Notes: generated by a model not told the origin, from the sequence alone. Positions 48,208 to 57,236 are shown, numbered from the stretch's first letter. The stretch is DNA of 64,000 nucleotides from Mycolicibacterium litorale (GCF_014218295.1 NZ_AP023287.1:4092001-4156000), one strand, 5' to 3'. Made by a program: numbers and translations.

Positions 48208-51143
48208 CCGCCGGACGCACCGCCGGGTTCAACTTCCTCGAACAACCGGCGCTCCCCGCACCCCAGGTCAGCGAGGCCGACGCACAGCGCATCGCCGCCA
48301 CCCACTACGGCGTCGAGGGTGACGCGGTCTCCCTGGGCAGCCAGCAGGACAAGAACTTCCTGGTGCGCCGCGGCGGCACCGCCGAGGTCGTCGGGGTGCT
48401 GAAGGTCGCCAACCCCGCGTTCAGCGAGGTCGAGCTGGCGGCCCAGGACGCCGCGGCGAAGCTGATCGCCGACACCGAACCCGAACTGCGGATCGCCGTG
48501 CCGGTCCCGAACCGAGCCGGTGCGGAGGTGACGACGGTCGACGGACTGCTGGTCCGGCTGCTGAGGTACCTGCCCGGCGGCACGCTCATCGACGCCGACC
48601 ACCTGGGGCCCGCCGCCGTCGCCGGGCTCGGGGACGTGGCGGCGCGGGTCAGCCGCGCGCTCACGGGATTCGACCACGAGGGGCTCGACCGGGTGCTGCA
48701 GTGGGATCCGCGCTACGGCGCCGACGTCGTCGCCGCGCTCGTCGGTCACGTCGGCGATCCGGCGCAACGGGAGCGGCTGCAGACCGCGACCGACGAGGCG
48801 TGGGAGCGCATCACCCGCGTGGCCGGCGACCTGCCGCGCCAGGCCGTGCACCTCGACATCACCGACGCGAACGTCGTGGTGTCACCGGCCGCCGACGGCA
48901 GCCGTCGCCCGGACGGGGTGATCGACTTCGGCGACCTCACGAACACATGGGCGGTGTCGGAGCTGGCGATCGCCGCGTCGTCGGTGCTGGGACACACCGG
49001 CACCGAACCGGTGTCGATCCTGCCGGCGGTCCGCGCGTTCCATGCCCTGCGGCCGCTGACGGCGGCGGAGGTGGACGCCCTGTGGCCGATGGTGGTGCTG
49101 CGGACGGCGGTGCTCATCGTCAGCGGCGCCCAGCAGGCGCAGCTCGACCCGGACAACGCCTACGTCACCGAACAGTCCGACGGTGAGTGGCGGATGTTCG
49201 AGCAGGCGACGTCGGTGCCGGTCGACGTGATGACCGCGGTGATCAGGGCCGACCTCGGGCTGGCCGCACCACCCGCCGACGTCGGGACCACGGTGCCGAT
49301 GCTCGCGGCGGTCGCGCCTGAAGATGTTGTGACACTGGATCTTTCGCCGACCTCCGACGCCTACGACTTCGCGTTCACGCCCGGCGGCTGGCTCCAGTCG
49401 GATGTGGAGGACCGGCTGGCCCGCGACGCCGTGCGCGACGGTGCGGCGGCCGTCGTCACCCGTTTCGGCCAGCCGCGGCTCGGGCTGGCTCCCGCGCTGA
49501 GTCAGCGCAGCGCCGAGGTGGTGCCGACCGGTGTGCGGCTCTGGCCGGCGCAGGCTCTCACCCTGGTGGCGCCCTGGGACGGCGAGGTGGTCACCGGCGG
49601 CGCGGACACGGTCACCGTGCGTGGCGACGCCTACGAGGTCACGCTGACCGGTGTCCGTCCCGTGACCGCGGCGGCCGCCGTGCGCGCCGGTGAACCGCTC
49701 GCCGACGCCGCGGCGGCGCAGTGGGCCGACGTCGCGGTGCGCCCGGCCGGTGCGGTGGTGGCGCCGCCGCTCGTGCGCCCGGAAGTGGCGCCGGGCTGGT
49801 TGGGCCAGGCGCGCGATCCCCGGCCGGTGCTCGGCCTCGCGCCCGACGTCGCCGTCTCCCCCACCACCGACCTGGTCGCGCGGCGCGATCGCAGTTTCGC
49901 GCCGGTGCAGGAGCACTACTACCGCAGGCCACCGCAGATCGAACGGGGCTGGCGGCACTACCTGATGTCGACGGCGGGCCGCTGCTACCTCGACATGGTC
50001 AACAACGTCACGGTGCTCGGGCATGCGCATCCCCGGATCGCCGACACCGCTTCGCGCCAGTTGCGCAAGCTCAACACCAATTCGCGGTTCAACTACGCCG
50101 CCGTCGTGGAGTACAGCGAACGGCTCGCCGCCGAACTGCCCGACCCCCTCGACACCGTCTTCCTGGTCAATTCCGGTTCTGAGGCAAGCGATCTCGCGAT
50201 CCGTCTGGCCCTGGCCGCGACGGGCCGCCGGGACATGGTCGCGATGCGCGAGGCGTACCACGGCTGGACCTACGGCACCGACGCGGTGTCGACGTCGACG
50301 GCCGACAACCCCAACGCGCTGGCCACCCGTCCGGACTGGGTGCACACCGTGGAGTCCCCGAACAGCTTCCGCGGCAAGTACCGCGGACCCGACGTCGGCC
50401 GCTACGCAGAGGAAGCCGTCGCGCAGATCGAGCGACTCGCCGCCGACGGGCGCCCGCCGGCCGGGTTCATCTGTGAGTCGGTGTACGGCAACGCCGGTGG
50501 CATGGCGCTGCCCGACTGCTATCTGCAGCAGGTGTACGCCGCGGTGCGCGGCGTCGGTGGGCTGGCCATCGCCGACGAGGTGCAGGTCGGGTACGGCCGT
50601 CTCGGACACTGGTTCTGGGGTTTCGAGCAGCAGGGTGTCGTGCCGGACATCGTGTCAGTGGCGAAGTCGACGGGCAACGGCTATCCCCTCGGTGCGGTGA
50701 TCACCAGCCGGGCGGTGGCCGAGGCGTTCCGGTCCCAGGGCTACTTCTTCTCCTCGACCGGCGGCAGCCCGCTGTCGTGCGCGATCGGGCTGACGGTGTT
50801 CGACGTGCTGCGCGACGAAGACCTGCAGGGCAACGCTGTTCGGGTCGGCGGGCATCTGAAACGACGGCTGGAGGCGCTGGGCGACAGGCATCCGCTCATC
50901 GGCACCGTGCACGGCATCGGCCTCTATCTCGGGGTCGAGATGGTCCGGGACCGCCAGACCCTGGAACCGGCGACCGAGGAGACCGCGGCCATCTGCGAGC
51001 GCATGCTCGACCTCGGCGTCATCATCCAGCCGACGGGCGACCATTCGAACATCCTCAAGACCAAGCCGCCGCTGTGCATCGACATCGAATCCGCCGACTT
51101 CTACGTCGACGCGCTGGACCGGGTGCTCAGCGAGGGGTGGTGA
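48204..51143 (+). CDS. Fused phosphotransferase - middle domain - class III PLP enzyme (amino-alcohol kinase/phospholyase type)
   Basis: The 979-residue protein has three parts. Residues 1-350 form an APH/choline-kinase-like domain (catalytic [12 protein letters not shown] and VIDFGDL). About 370-560 is a beta-rich region with [11 protein letters not shown], resembling M23/lipoyl-like folds. About 570-979 is a class III aminotransferase fold, with PLP Lys in [15 protein letters not shown] and [12 protein letters not shown]. The same halves exist as separate vertebrate proteins, hydroxylysine kinase and the AGXT2L phospholyases for phosphoethanolamine and phosphohydroxylysine. Phosphorylation of an amino alcohol followed by ammonia/phosphate elimination is therefore a reasonable inference. 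Confidence 0.88.
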   Translation: MTAGRTAGFNFLEQPALPAPQVSEADAQRIAATHYGVEGDAVSLGSQQDKNFLVRRGGTAEVVGVLKVANPAFSEVELAAQDAAAKLIADTEPELRIAVPVPNRAGAEVTTVDGLLVRLLRYLPGGTLIDADHLGPAAVAGLGDVAARVSRALTGFDHEGLDRVLQWDPRYGADVVAALVGHVGDPAQRERLQTATDEAWERITRVAGDLPRQAVHLDITDANVVVSPAADGSRRPDGVIDFGDLTNTWAVSELAIAASSVLGHTGTEPVSILPAVRAFHALRPLTAAEVDALWPMVVLRTAVLIVSGAQQAQLDPDNAYVTEQSDGEWRMFEQATSVPVDVMTAVIRADLGLAAPPADVGTTVPMLAAVAPEDVVTLDLSPTSDAYDFAFTPGGWLQSDVEDRLARDAVRDGAAAVVTRFGQPRLGLAPALSQRSAEVVPTGVRLWPAQALTLVAPWDGEVVTGGADTVTVRGDAYEVTLTGVRPVTAAAAVRAGEPLADAAAAQWADVAVRPAGAVVAPPLVRPEVAPGWLGQARDPRPVLGLAPDVAVSPTTDLVARRDRSFAPVQEHYYRRPPQIERGWRHYLMSTAGRCYLDMVNNVTVLGHAHPRIADTASRQLRKLNTNSRFNYAAVVEYSERLAAELPDPLDTVFLVNSGSEASDLAIRLALAATGRRDMVAMREAYHGWTYGTDAVSTSTADNPNALATRPDWVHTVESPNSFRGKYRGPDVGRYAEEAVAQIERLAADGRPPAGFICESVYGNAGGMALPDCYLQQVYAAVRGVGGLAIADEVQVGYGRLGHWFWGFEQQGVVPDIVSVAKSTGNGYPLGAVITSRAVAEAFRSQGYFFSSTGGSPLSCAIGLTVFDVLRDEDLQGNAVRVGGHLKRRLEALGDRHPLIGTVHGIGLYLGVEMVRDRQTLEPATEETAAICERMLDLGVIIQPTGDHSNILKTKPPLCIDIESADFYVDALDRVLSEGW

Positions 51144-51147
51144 TCCG

Positions 51148-51933
51148 GTGACCGGAGCCGAGATCGCCGCTGCGGTACTGGCTGTCGTCGCGGTCGCCGA
51201 GGCGGTCGGCCTCGTCACACTGTGGGTGCTGCTGGGCAGGTCCCGGCGTGAGGCCGACGAACTGCGCGCCCGCGTCGATACCCGCAGCATGCTGCTCAAC
51301 GGCGGACGCGAAGCCGTCAAGCACGTCTGGCAGACCGCGAACCTGGTGCGGGAGAAGGGTTTCGGCGGGGCGATCAGCTCGTCGATCGAGGATCTCGCCG
51401 ACTGGTTCGAGGTGGAGCGGCCCGATCTCGCCCGCCTGGCGCCCAACGGCCGGGTGGCGATCATGTTCTCCGACATCGAGGATTCGACGGCGCTGAACAA
51501 CCGGATCGGCGACCGGGCGTGGGCGCGGCTGATCGGGCGCCACGCCCGCTCGGTGCAGCGGTTCGTCAAGGACCACGACGGACATGTGGTCAAGAGCCAG
51601 GGCGACGGTTTCATGGTGGCGTTCGCCGCACCGGAGAACGCGGTGCGGTGCGCGATCGCGCTGCAGCACGCACTGCGCCGACGACCCAGCGGTATTCGGG
51701 TGCGCATCGGGATCCACACCGGCAAGTCGGTGCGACGCGGGGAGGATCTGTTCGGCCGCAACGTCGCCCTCGCCGCCCGGGTGGCCGCCGAAGCCGAGGG
51801 CGGCGAGATCCTGGTCAGCGAGGCGGTGCGGGACGCCGTCGACGGGGTGGACGGCGTGACGATCGGCGACAGCCGTGAGGTCTCGTTGAAGGGTTTCTCC
51901 GGCAAGCACCAGCTGTACGTCGTCAGCGGCTAG
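51148..51933 (+). CDS. Membrane-anchored class III adenylate/guanylate cyclase
   Basis: The 261-residue protein has one N-terminal membrane helix ([23 protein letters not shown]), a linker helix and a class III cyclase domain (about 100-261). Metal-binding Asp109 lies in FSDIEDST and Asp153 in [10 protein letters not shown]. The transition-state Asn/Arg pair lies in [18 protein letters not shown]. It should make cAMP unless substrate-specifying residues say otherwise. It starts 4 bp after the fusion gene, so it may be in the same transcript. The sensing input is unknown. Confidence 0.92.
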   Translation: MTGAEIAAAVLAVVAVAEAVGLVTLWVLLGRSRREADELRARVDTRSMLLNGGREAVKHVWQTANLVREKGFGGAISSSIEDLADWFEVERPDLARLAPNGRVAIMFSDIEDSTALNNRIGDRAWARLIGRHARSVQRFVKDHDGHVVKSQGDGFMVAFAAPENAVRCAIALQHALRRRPSGIRVRIGIHTGKSVRRGEDLFGRNVALAARVAAEAEGGEILVSEAVRDAVDGVDGVTIGDSREVSLKGFSGKHQLYVVSG

Positions 51934-52091
51934 TTTCCGCCGTCTGCCTCCGCGAGCCGCTGGTGCAGGCGGGCCCGGATGTCGTCCGGGGTGTAGGAGC
52001 GGCGGCGGCGCTGATCCCGTGCGACCAGGGCGCCGCCGGCGACCACACCCGCGACACCGGCCAGCCCGACCCACTTCCAGATGCTGCGCAT
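51930..52091 (-). CDS. Small membrane protein, 53 aa
   Basis: From the ATG at 52091 the protein reads [20 protein letters not shown], one helix, followed by [30 protein letters not shown] basic membrane-proximal segment and a charged helix make it look like a single-pass inner-membrane peptide with a cytoplasmic tail. The stop interlocks with the stop of the convergent cyclase. Function unknown; codon bias supports it. Confidence 0.7.
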   Translation of the reverse strand: MRSIWKWVGLAGVAGVVAGGALVARDQRRRRSYTPDDIRARLHQRLAEADGGN

Positions 52092-52117
52092 GCACAGAGT
52101 GTGCCTAAGCTGCGCTG

Positions 52118-52810
52118 GTGAACGCGAACACGGTGTCGCTGACGCGGGCACTGGAGGAGACCCGGACCGGGGATGTGTGGTTGTTCCGCGGCGCATCCGG
52201 ACCGGACCGGGCCATCCAGACGATGACCAACGCGCCGGTCAACCACGTCGGGATGACCGTGGCCGTCGACGATCTGCCCCCACTGATCTGGCACGCCGAA
52301 CTCGGCGACAAACTGCTCGACCTGTGGACGGGCACTCATCACCGCGGGGTGCAGCTCAACGATGCGCGGCTGACCGTCGAACGGTGGATGCACAGTTACG
52401 GGCAGCGGTGTTGGCTCAGGCAGCTGACCCCGGCGGTGACCCGCGAACAGGAGGACCGGATGCTGCGGGTGATCGCCCGCATGGACGGCACCCCGTTCCC
52501 CAGCACCGCGCGGCTGACGGGTCGCTGGCTGCGCGGCCGACTGCCCGTGGTCAGCGACTTCACCCGCGGTATCCCCTACGTCCACGGCGAGGTCCGCGAG
52601 TCGGCCGAACGCGCCAAGGCCCGCAAACGCACGTCACTGCAGACGGCGTACTGCGCGGAGACGGTGGCGATCACCTACGAGGAAATGGGTCTGCTGGCCA
52701 CCGAGAAGCACGACAACTGGTTCGACCCGGGGAAGTTCTGGAGCGGTGACGCGCTCCCGCTGGCCGGCGGGTTCCGCCTCGGCGACGAGGTCGCGGTGAG
52801 CGCGGATTAA
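52118..52810 (+). CDS. Permuted NlpC/P60-like (C92/YiiX-type) thiol hydrolase candidate
   Basis: The 230-residue protein places a candidate His43 in VNHVGMTV near the N-terminus and a candidate Cys179 in TAYCAETVAITY near the C-terminus. This is the reversed order typical of circularly permuted papain-like enzymes such as YaeF/YiiX. No signal peptide is seen, so it should act in the cytosol or at the inner face of the membrane. Amidase or lipase activity is a fold-level inference. The start is a GTG, divergent from the small membrane gene. Confidence 0.78.
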   Translation: MNANTVSLTRALEETRTGDVWLFRGASGPDRAIQTMTNAPVNHVGMTVAVDDLPPLIWHAELGDKLLDLWTGTHHRGVQLNDARLTVERWMHSYGQRCWLRQLTPAVTREQEDRMLRVIARMDGTPFPSTARLTGRWLRGRLPVVSDFTRGIPYVHGEVRESAERAKARKRTSLQTAYCAETVAITYEEMGLLATEKHDNWFDPGKFWSGDALPLAGGFRLGDEVAVSAD

Positions 52811-52968
52811 CGTCGTCTGAGAGCCACGAGGAGCGGGAGCCGGACGACCGCGAGCAGCTGATTCATCCGGCGGCGTCGGGCGCGCATCCTGAGCCCGATC
52901 CGCACCCCGATACCCACGGCGGCCACCACCACGACGATCCACAGGATCGCCGCCACCAGATAGATCAT
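52807..52968 (-). CDS. Small basic membrane protein, 53 aa
   Basis: The frame from the ATG at 52968 reads MIYLVAAILWIVVVVAAVGI, a single helix, then a dense basic segment (RIGLRMRARRRRMNQLL) and a short hydrophobic end. A GTG slightly upstream is an alternative start. Its TAA interlocks with the TAA of the convergent 52118 gene. No homologue comes to mind, and confidence rests on codon bias and membrane-protein character. Confidence 0.5.
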   Translation of the reverse strand: MIYLVAAILWIVVVVAAVGIGVRIGLRMRARRRRMNQLLAVVRLPLLVALRRR

Positions 52969-53048
52969 CTCGACCACCGCCACCCTGACGAGCGTCCACG
53001 GTCCTCGTCGCGGTCAGGTCACGGGCACGCCACACGTCGGCGGCGGTC

Positions 53049-53423
53049 TCATCGAAGCTGCTCGCGGATCGCCTCCTTGTCGATGAGGGACCACACCTCG
53101 GCGATCTTCTGGTCACCGAACCGGTAGAAGACATGTTCGGCGAACGACACCTGCCCGCCGGTCGGCTCGAAGCCGAGGAATTCGTGACGGGGTGTGCAGT
53201 GGAAGAACAGCCGGCAGCCGACGACGCCCCGGTCGGCGAGCAGGAGTTCGGCGGTGAACCGCAGATCCGGAATCGCGTGGGTATCGGATTCCAGCATCGA
53301 GCGATATCCCTTGAGCCCGATCCTCTCTCCGTTGTAGACGACGTCGTCGGCGACGAATCGCCCGAGGTCGTCCCATCGGCGGTCGTTCAGGCAGTCGAGG
53401 TACCTGCGGTAGACGTCGATCAC
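53049..53423 (-). CDS. SnoaL/NTF2-like ester cyclase-type protein
   Basis: This 124-residue alpha+beta cone protein has YLDCLNDRRWDDLGRFVADDVVYNG, then RLFFHCTPRHEFLGFEPTGGQVSFAEHVFYRF and KIAEVWSLIDKEAI. These match SnoaL-like polyketide cyclase/ester cyclase proteins of unknown substrate. The ATG at 53423 is well placed. It stands alone. Function is only known at fold level. Confidence 0.87.
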   Translation of the reverse strand: MIDVYRRYLDCLNDRRWDDLGRFVADDVVYNGERIGLKGYRSMLESDTHAIPDLRFTAELLLADRGVVGCRLFFHCTPRHEFLGFEPTGGQVSFAEHVFYRFGDQKIAEVWSLIDKEAIREQLR

Positions 53424-53525
53424 GTGCCGACACTACGGTTGTTGACGCCTTCGCTCCGATTCACGTCAGGTTCCGTCGTCTCGGCGTGCACTCTTTTTGC
53501 CTGACCGGCAACACCACTTGGCGTT

Positions 53526-53818
53526 ATGCGCCGGAATCCCGACGATGGTGTGATGACCGAGCAGGCCGGTTCTTTCGACGACCCGACACACGCCGATTCG
53601 TATGCCGAACGCGTCGCACGAATGGTGCCCGCCTACCGGGACGTGCACCGGATGGCGGCCGTCCTCATCGCCGGGTGCGCGCCACCCGACGCCGCGGTGC
53701 TGGTTCTCGGCGCCGGCGGAGGCCTGGAGCCGAGGGCGTTCCTGGAGGAGCCGGTTTCTCCGAGGTCACCGAGTTCTTCTCGGCGTTCACGTTCCGCGGC
53801 CGGGTCGGCTACGCCTGA
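53526..53818 (+). pseudogene. Internally deleted SAM methyltransferase remnant
   Basis: The first 75 codons encode the N-terminus of a class I methyltransferase up to motif I (PPDAAVLVLGAGGGLEPRAFLEE). Within about 10 codons the coding signal shifts two frames and resumes as the extreme C-terminus (GAGFSEVTEFFSAFTFRGRVGYA) to the stop at 53818. About 120 internal residues of the family are missing, and the junction near 53740-53755 is in a GGAGGAGCC stretch. The remnant cannot form the SAM fold. Confidence 0.75.
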
Positions 53819-54168
53819 TCCGACCGGCGCCGGGTCTCGGCCACCGCACGGCCGATCTCCGCGCTCTCGCGCCGGGCAGCGGCTTGCCGGCGCCTGTCGC
53901 GGTCGTCGAGACGTTGCAGCCGTTCGCGTTCACGCTCCTCGGCGGCACCCTCGCGTTCGTCGGCGCGCAGCTCCCGATCGTCCGCCACCTGTTCGCGGTC
54001 GTCGGCGATGGAGTCACGCTCGTCGGCGACCCGATCGCGTTCGTCGGCCACCCGTTCGCGGCGCAGCAGTTCCCACTCTCGGCGAGCGAGGTCACGCTCG
54101 CGGTCGTCGAGTTCCGCCGCGTGCGAATCGTCCCCGGTCCGGCCGTCGGCCCGTTCGTCACCGACCAC
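53809..54168 (-). CDS. Charged heptad-repeat coiled-coil or single-helix protein
   Basis: From the GTG at 54168 the 119-residue protein is almost all Arg, Asp, Glu and Ala. Its centre has six successive 7-residue units of the type R-x-x-x-A-D-E/D (RERVADE, RDRVADE, RDSIADD, REQVADD, RELRADE, REGAAEE). This should form a long, highly charged alpha helix. Similar segments precede sensor domains in actinobacterial GAF/ANTAR or GGDEF proteins, but no such domain is attached here. It overlaps the methyltransferase remnant by 10 bp. Function unknown. Confidence 0.55.
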   Translation of the reverse strand: MVGDERADGRTGDDSHAAELDDRERDLARREWELLRRERVADERDRVADERDSIADDREQVADDRELRADEREGAAEERERERLQRLDDRDRRRQAAARRESAEIGRAVAETRRRSDQA

Positions 54169-54224
54169 GGCCCAACTCTAACGCCGGCGCGGCCGAAGCC
54201 GTCATACGACCAGAAGCAGGAGCG

Positions 54225-54698
54225 TCAACCGAGGTGCGCGGACTCCCTTTCTCGCGCCGAGGTCATGTGGAGCAAGGGGTAAGGCAATCCGTCCCCGTCG
54301 ACGGGGCTACGCCCGACCACGGAGAAACCGGCTCGTGCGTAGAACCCGACCGCCTGCTCGTTCTGCTCGTTGACATCGACCGAAACGACGTCGTGCGTGG
54401 CGATCACATGCTTCAGCAAGGCCGAACCGACGCCCTTTCCACGACTGTCGGCGTCGACGAACAGCATCTCCAGCTTTCCCGATGCCGTCCCGGCGAAGCC
54501 GATGGGCACACCGTCACGTTCGGCAACGGCGAGGCGGACGTTCGGCAGGTAATCCGTGGCGAGACGCTCCTCGATGGCCAACCGGTGCTCTTCTTCGAGG
54601 AAGTCGTGCGTGGCGACGACAGCACTCCTCCACACCGCCACGAGCACCGGGTACTCGGCCGCGCCTCGCGTCTGCCGGATCAGGACCTCACCATCCAC
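54225..54698 (-). CDS. GNAT-family N-acetyltransferase
   Basis: The protein has about 157 residues from the GTG at 54698. The opening VLIRQTRGAAEYPVLVAVWRSAVVATHDFL matches YjaB-type GNATs, the acetyl-CoA loop is VDADSRGKGVGSALLKHV, and the C-terminal NEQNEQAVGFYARAGFSVVGRSPVDGDGLPYPLLHM is typical. An ATG at 54779 would add 27 residues. That ATG lies 4 bp after the ancestral ychF stop preserved in the first att-like repeat, so the gene was probably once directly downstream of ychF. The acceptor substrate is unknown. Confidence 0.82.
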   Translation of the reverse strand: MDGEVLIRQTRGAAEYPVLVAVWRSAVVATHDFLEEEHRLAIEERLATDYLPNVRLAVAERDGVPIGFAGTASGKLEMLFVDADSRGKGVGSALLKHVIATHDVVSVDVNEQNEQAVGFYARAGFSVVGRSPVDGDGLPYPLLHMTSARERESAHLG

Positions 54699-54787
54699 GG
54701 GGGGCAAGGGTATCGGGCCGGTGAAAAGCGCATACCGCCTCCGTGCGCGAGCGGTGCCGTCGCGAGGTCGAATCGGCATTCACTCAC

Positions 54788-54808
54788 ACGTTGAAGCGGA
54801 ACTCCACC
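54788..54808. repeat. att-like repeat 1 (ancestral ychF 3' end)
   Basis: This 21-bp sequence matches 55821-55841 at 20 of 21 positions. Read on the minus strand in the ychF frame it encodes VEFRFNV followed by a stop (54784-54786), the usual YchF C-terminus. It therefore looks like the outer att site of an older insertion. Confidence 0.65.
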
Positions 54809-54935
54809 GAGTGTCGCGCTCAATAAACATCAGAGGCCCAGAGCACTGGTGATTCGGTCGATCAGCCGCCTTTGCATGCGATTCTGGTCGAATTGCCGGT
54901 GTTTCGGGCCTCCGACCTTGGATCGAAGGAGACGA

Positions 54936-55794
54936 ATGGCAGTCCTGGCCGCGGCGCGACGCCACACGGTTGCCTGTCAATCTGACGGCAGAGTGCTCGC
55001 GGTCGGCAATGGGCAAGCTGGCGAGTGTGACGTCCTTGCTTGGTCAGACATTATTGCCGTGGCCGCTCGGAACGTACATACAGCGTCGAACACAGGCAAG
55101 TCGCACACCGTCGGCCTGCGCGCCGACGGCACTGTTGTCGCCACGGGCTGGAACGGCGACGGACAGTGTGCCGTCAGCCAATGGAGCGGGATTTCCAGCA
55201 TCGCCGCGGGATGGCGCTTCACACTGGGAGTCACTGCGACCGGATCAGTCGTTGCCACGGGGCGCAACCGTGAAGGCCAATGCGACGTGGCTGAATGGAC
55301 CGACATCGCCGCCGTCGCGTGGCGACTGGCATTCGGTGGGTCTTCGTGTCGACGGAACAGCGGTAGCGGCCGGCAACAACCGTCGTGGGCAATGCGCGGT
55401 CCGCTTGTGGGATGGCCTCGTTGCAGTTTCCGCGGGCTCCATGCACACGGTCGGCCTCAGATGTGACGGCACGGTCATAGCGGTGGGAGATCAGGCTCCC
55501 ACCAACGGTGTCGATCAGTGGCGCGACATCATCAGCTTCGCGGCGGGGAGCTACCACACGGTTGGACTGCAGAGTGACCGAACGGTGCTCGCAACCGGTG
55601 ACAACAGTTGGGGGCAGTGCAACGTGGACCGCTGGCGCGGCATCGTCGCGGTGGCCGCGGGCTCGACTCACACTGTGGGCTTGCAAGCTGACGGCAGGGT
55701 GATTGCCGTCGGTAATAACGCGGATGGTCAGTGCAGCGTGTCCGCCTGGCGCGACATCAGCGCGGCCATGCAGCGGAACGGTCAACAATGCTGA
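54936..55794 (+). pseudogene. Frameshifted RCC1-type seven-bladed beta-propeller gene
   Basis: The ATG at 54936 follows AAGGAG (54926-54931). Repeats of about 38 residues with the pattern IVAVAAGSTHTVGLQADGRV are read in one frame to about 55318 and in another frame to the stop at 55794. At the switch, GTCGCG-TGGCGACTGG lacks two bases relative to GTCGCGGCTGGCGACTGG; restoring them gives seven full repeats, a complete RCC1/BLIP-II-like propeller. Repeat 2 contains a 9-residue insertion. No signal peptide is seen. The gene lies between att-like repeats 1 and 2, so it may be cargo of an older element. Confidence 0.75.
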
Positions 55795-55820
55795 TGTTCA
55801 GCGTCATTGACTACTTGCTT

Positions 55821-55843
55821 ACGTTGAACCGGAACTCCACCAC
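55821..55843. repeat. att-like repeat 2 (attL of the main element)
   Basis: It contains AACCGGAACTCCACCAC (55827-55843), shared exactly with 63305-63321. In the ychF frame on the minus strand it reads VVEFRFNVSK then a stop at 55811-55813. The leftmost 21 bases match att-like repeat 1 with one change. Confidence 0.85.
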
Positions 55844-55862
55844 TTTACCGCGTCAATCAACG

Positions 55863-55874
55863 TATAGTGTAGGC
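55863..55874 (+). promoter_or_regulatory. Leaderless promoter of the integrase beside attL
   Basis: TATAGT at 55863-55868 lies 6 bp before the ATG at 55875, so transcription should begin on the start codon. The matching -35 position falls at about 55840-55845, inside or touching the att core, so excision would change the upstream promoter sequence. Confidence 0.55.
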
Positions 55875-57236
55875 ATGATCTCGCCCGTTCGCCGCGCTGC
55901 CGTCTACCTGCGAATTTCCTTCGATCAGACCGGCGAAGGGCTCGCCGTGGCCCGCCAGCGTGCGCAGTGCGCGCAGATCATCGAGCAACGCGGCTGGAAG
56001 CTTGTTGAGGAGTTTGTCGACAACTCGATCAGCGCCAGCGACGCCCGCAAGAATCGACCCGGCTACGACGCACTGGTAAAGGCATACGAGGCAGGGCAAT
56101 TCAATGCACTGGTGACCTACGACCTGGACCGCCTCACCCGCCAGCCACGCCAGCTAGAGGATTGGATCGACGCCGCCGAGGGGCGTGGCCTAGCCGTAGT
56201 CACGGCCAACGGTGAGGCCGATCTGACCACAGATGGCGGGCGGCTGTTCGCGAGGATGAAGCTCGCCGTGGCCCGCTCGGAGGTCGAGCGCAAATCCGCG
56301 CGCCAGAAGGTTGCCGCACACCAGCGAGCCCAACTCGGACGCCCACCGCTGGGGGTGCGGCTCACCGGCTACACCGCGAAGGGGGAAACGATTCCCGACG
56401 AGGCCGACGTCGTGCGGCGCATGTTCAAGATGTTCGACGCGGGCGAGTCGCTGCGTTCGATCGCTCGGCAACTCACCGATGAGGGCGTGCACACGCGCCA
56501 CGGCAAGGCGTGGAACCCGTCCACAGTCCGCGACATCTTGACCAACCCGCGGTATGCGGGCCGCGCCGTCTACGACGGCAAGCCCACCGGCGAGCGCGGG
56601 CAGTGGGAGGCGCTGGTCACCGATGACGTGTTCGACGCCATACAGAACCGACTCAGCGACCCGCTGCGCAGAACCAACCGTGTGGGTACCGACCGGCGTC
56701 ACCTTGGATCCGGGCTGTTCCTGTGCGCCGCGTGTGGAGAGCCGGTGAGCGGGTGGTCTCAAGGCCGGTATCGCTGCAAAGAGCGCCACGTCAACCGAGC
56801 ACGCGGCCCGGTCGATGCATGGGTCCGCGAGGTCATCGCTGCCCGCCTGCGTCGAGAGGACATGGTCGATCTGCTGGCCCCGGCGCAAGCGGACTTGGCA
56901 CCCCTGCTCAACGAGGCTGAGCGCCTGCGCAACCGGCTCGCCGCTACGGCTGCCGACTACGATGCCGACCGGATCGACGGTCATCGCTACTTCACCAAAA
57001 CGCAGGCGATCAAGGCCGAGTTAAAGGGCGTTGAGTCTCAGCTCGCTGCGCACAGAACGGGGCCAGCGCTCGGCGATGTCCTCGGCGCACCTGACCCGGC
57101 GCAGGCGTTCCTAGACTCCACGCTGATGGCTCAGCGGGCTGTAATTGCCGCGCTGTGCACGGTCCGCCTCCATAAGGGCACGCGGGGCTCGCGGACGTTC
57201 GATTACGCCACTGTCACAGTCGAGCCGAAGCAATGA
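55875..57236 (+). CDS. Large serine recombinase (integrase)
   Basis: The 453-residue protein has a resolvase catalytic domain with nucleophile Ser15 in VYLRISFDQTGEGLAV and the arginine motif YDLDRLTRQPRQLEDW. The recombinase domain (PPLGVRLTGY..IPDEADVVRRMFKMFDAGESLRSIARQLTDEGV) and a zinc ribbon (CAACGEPVSGWSQGRYRCKERH) follow, then a coiled-coil arm. This is the phiRv1/phiC31-type integrase that joins attP and attB without a host factor. The ATG at 55875 is only 31 bp from the att core, the usual integrase-next-to-attL position, and follows a leaderless promoter. Confidence 0.95.
   Translation: MISPVRRAAVYLRISFDQTGEGLAVARQRAQCAQIIEQRGWKLVEEFVDNSISASDARKNRPGYDALVKAYEAGQFNALVTYDLDRLTRQPRQLEDWIDAAEGRGLAVVTANGEADLTTDGGRLFARMKLAVARSEVERKSARQKVAAHQRAQLGRPPLGVRLTGYTAKGETIPDEADVVRRMFKMFDAGESLRSIARQLTDEGVHTRHGKAWNPSTVRDILTNPRYAGRAVYDGKPTGERGQWEALVTDDVFDAIQNRLSDPLRRTNRVGTDRRHLGSGLFLCAACGEPVSGWSQGRYRCKERHVNRARGPVDAWVREVIAARLRREDMVDLLAPAQADLAPLLNEAERLRNRLAATAADYDADRIDGHRYFTKTQAIKAELKGVESQLAAHRTGPALGDVLGAPDPAQAFLDSTLMAQRAVIAALCTVRLHKGTRGSRTFDYATVTVEPKQ

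Larger units (their letters stand above)
54788..55843. mobile_element. Remnant of an older element between att-like repeats 1 and 2
   Basis: About 1.05 kb is bounded by two near-identical copies of the ychF 3' end and contains only the RCC1-type gene. No recombinase is left. The interpretation as the residue of an earlier insertion at the same site is inferred from the repeats and from the successive stop codons they create. Confidence 0.45.

Noticed and set aside
54788..54808. Chance similarity to the att core, or an independent ychF duplication with no element
   Set aside because: Twenty of 21 bases match and the frame encodes the canonical YchF end with a stop in place, which fits an old att site better; kept as a feature but the element to its right is marked uncertain.
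55231..55788. Minus-strand frame opposite the RCC1-type repeats
   Set aside because: It is a mirror image of the repeats; plus-strand units show clear protein-level periodicity.
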